From positions 21,317 through 28,070 of the forward strand of contig NVTL01000044.1 in assembly GCA_002401565.1 (NCBI GenBank): 6,754 nucleotides of DNA, read 5' to 3'. A program made the position numbers and the translations under genes. Source of the stretch: Rhodospirillaceae bacterium (lineage in GTDB: Bacteria > Pseudomonadota > Alphaproteobacteria > Rhodospirillales > Magnetovibrionaceae). Position 1 is the stretch's first letter. Each line of letters starts with the position of its first letter. The notes beneath the pieces are model-generated. The model made no database searches. It saw only the letters and a program-made list of their open reading frames with translations, and had not been told where the DNA came from. Positions 6,298-6,754 of the stretch are shown piece by piece.

Positions 6298-6477
6298 ATG
6301 ACGATTGAACATAAATTTCTCATCACATATGGTCTGCACAATTTTGTGACCCATGCCAAATCAGGCAAAAAACATGTCTTCATCATTAATCAAAAAGAAA
6401 GTCAGATAATGATCAACCATGCGAAATCTCTTATCAAAGGTAGCTACGGTATATTCACCAAAATTCAAATGGCTTAA
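6298..6477 (+). CDS. Hypothetical protein, 59 aa, AT-rich
   Basis: I chose the ATG at 6298 because AGGAA (6289-6293) stands four bases upstream of it. A TTG at 6271 would add nine residues but has no ribosome site. The product begins MTIEHKFLITYGLHNFVTHA, with KKHVFIINQKES in the middle and IKGSYGIFTKIQMA at the end. It is basic, with alternating beta-like hydrophobic positions, no signal peptide and no membrane segment. I recognise no family. Its base composition is clearly more AT-rich than the kinase or HD-GYP genes, which may indicate transfer or simply a weakly constrained orphan. It stands 142 bases after the 54-codon gene. A minus-strand frame overlaps it (6361-6576), so the coding strand is not beyond doubt. 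Confidence 0.45.
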   Translation: MTIEHKFLITYGLHNFVTHAKSGKKHVFIINQKESQIMINHAKSLIKGSYGIFTKIQMA

Positions 6478-6636
6478 TGCACGCAAATGACAAGTGCGTG
6501 TTGTCATAAATGGTAATGAATAAGTCCGGAACCCATATAGCTCAACGTACGTTATATTCAGCACAGTACGTATCATAATCTCCCGGTATCCAATCCGTGT
6601 CTTTGCTCTATACCTTTAGCTCAATGGGCCTCAGAC
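6478..6636. other. Non-coding stretch with short inverted repeats
   Basis: No convincing gene is present here. Just after the 59-codon frame are two overlapping inverted repeats: CACGCA/TGCGTG (6480-6485 with 6495-6500) and TGACAA/TTGTCA (6488-6493 with 6501-6506). They cannot easily form together. Further on, AACGTACGTT (6544-6553) is a perfect 10-base palindrome, and ACGTAC (6545-6550) also pairs with GTACGT (6566-6571). No T-run follows any of these, so a terminator call is not supported. Confidence 0.4.
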
Positions 6637-6673
6637 AAAAAAGGGCCACTCATCAGAGCGGCCCTTTTGTTTT
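6637..6673. terminator. Bidirectional Rho-independent terminator
   Basis: AAAAGGGCC (6639-6647) pairs perfectly with GGCCCTTTT (6660-6668). An inner CTC/GAG extension (6649-6651 with 6656-6658) closes an ATCA loop. On the plus strand the stem is followed by TTTTGTTTT. On the minus strand it is followed by six Ts (6642-6637). It can therefore end transcripts from the small-gene side and from the minus-strand gene whose stop lies about 24 bases to the right. Confidence 0.85.
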
Positions 6674-6691
6674 GACTTTATCAGCGTTGGG

Positions 6692-6754
6692 TTACGCTAA
6701 TGAACATTCGTTTTCTTCTTCGATGGCACCGGAATCAACGATTTTGATGATGCG
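6692..6754 (-). CDS. 3' end of an unidentified minus-strand gene (partial)
   Basis: Reading leftward from the window edge, one minus-strand frame stays open for 20 codons and ends with TAA at 6694-6692. The last residues are acidic and read EEENECSLA. Of the alternatives I translated, this one looks most protein-like, and a terminator with a perfect stem and six Ts on this strand lies just downstream, as expected for a gene end. Too little is present to name a family; the gene continues beyond the right edge. Confidence 0.55.
   Translation of the reverse strand, partial: RIIKIVDSGAIEEENECSLA

Noticed and set aside
6361..6576. 71-codon minus-strand frame with GGGAG before its ATG
   Set aside because: It overlaps the plus-strand 59-codon frame. 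The GGGAG is only about three bases from the ATG, too close for good initiation, and the composition looks like antisense. It is not excluded, but is less likely than the plus-strand frame.
6612..6640. TTTAGCTCAATGGGCC resembling a tRNA D-arm
   Set aside because: No matching acceptor stem, anticodon arm or T-arm follows; the sequence runs straight into a terminator.

Overview
The window looks like part of an alphaproteobacterial chromosome, probably from the Rhodospirillales or a related order. This rests on the style of the hybrid kinase and HD-GYP pair, an alphaproteobacterial-type cold-shock protein ([18 protein letters not shown]) and moderate GC content. Genus cannot be fixed from the sequence. 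I see no CRISPR array, tRNA, rRNA, intact mobile element or recognisable defence locus.

Left part (32-4515): a two-gene signalling operon. The first gene encodes a very large membrane-anchored hybrid histidine kinase (2 TM, PAS, GAF, HisKA, HATPase, two receiver domains, HPt and a short helical tail). Twenty bases after it comes a response regulator with an HD-GYP output domain, a c-di-GMP phosphodiesterase with its key catalytic residues present. The simplest reading is a phosphorelay from His405 through a receiver and His986 of the HPt to Asp53 of the regulator, which lowers c-di-GMP in response to an intracellular signal sensed by PAS and/or GAF. A small MmcQ/YjbR-family gene (4521-4886, minus strand) converges on this operon with only five bases between the stop codons.

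Middle part (4887-5450): about 560 bases without a secure gene. It holds a good promoter for the mmcQ/YjbR-like gene, then four hairpins in a row (5088-5229) that end in a perfect 11-bp inverted repeat. A weak 62-codon reading frame with a strong Shine-Dalgarno overlaps these hairpins. The region ends with a promoter-like CTTGAC element and a long leader for the cold-shock gene.

Right part (5451-6754): a cspA-family gene with a strong terminator, then two very small Lys/Arg/Glu-rich genes of 55 and 54 codons that resemble each other and have good ribosome binding sites. An AT-rich 59-codon orphan frame follows. At the edge there is a bidirectional terminator that also serves the 3' end of a truncated minus-strand gene. 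The most novel material is the tandem-hairpin intergenic region and the pair of small basic proteins behind csp; the signalling operon is a well-known architecture.
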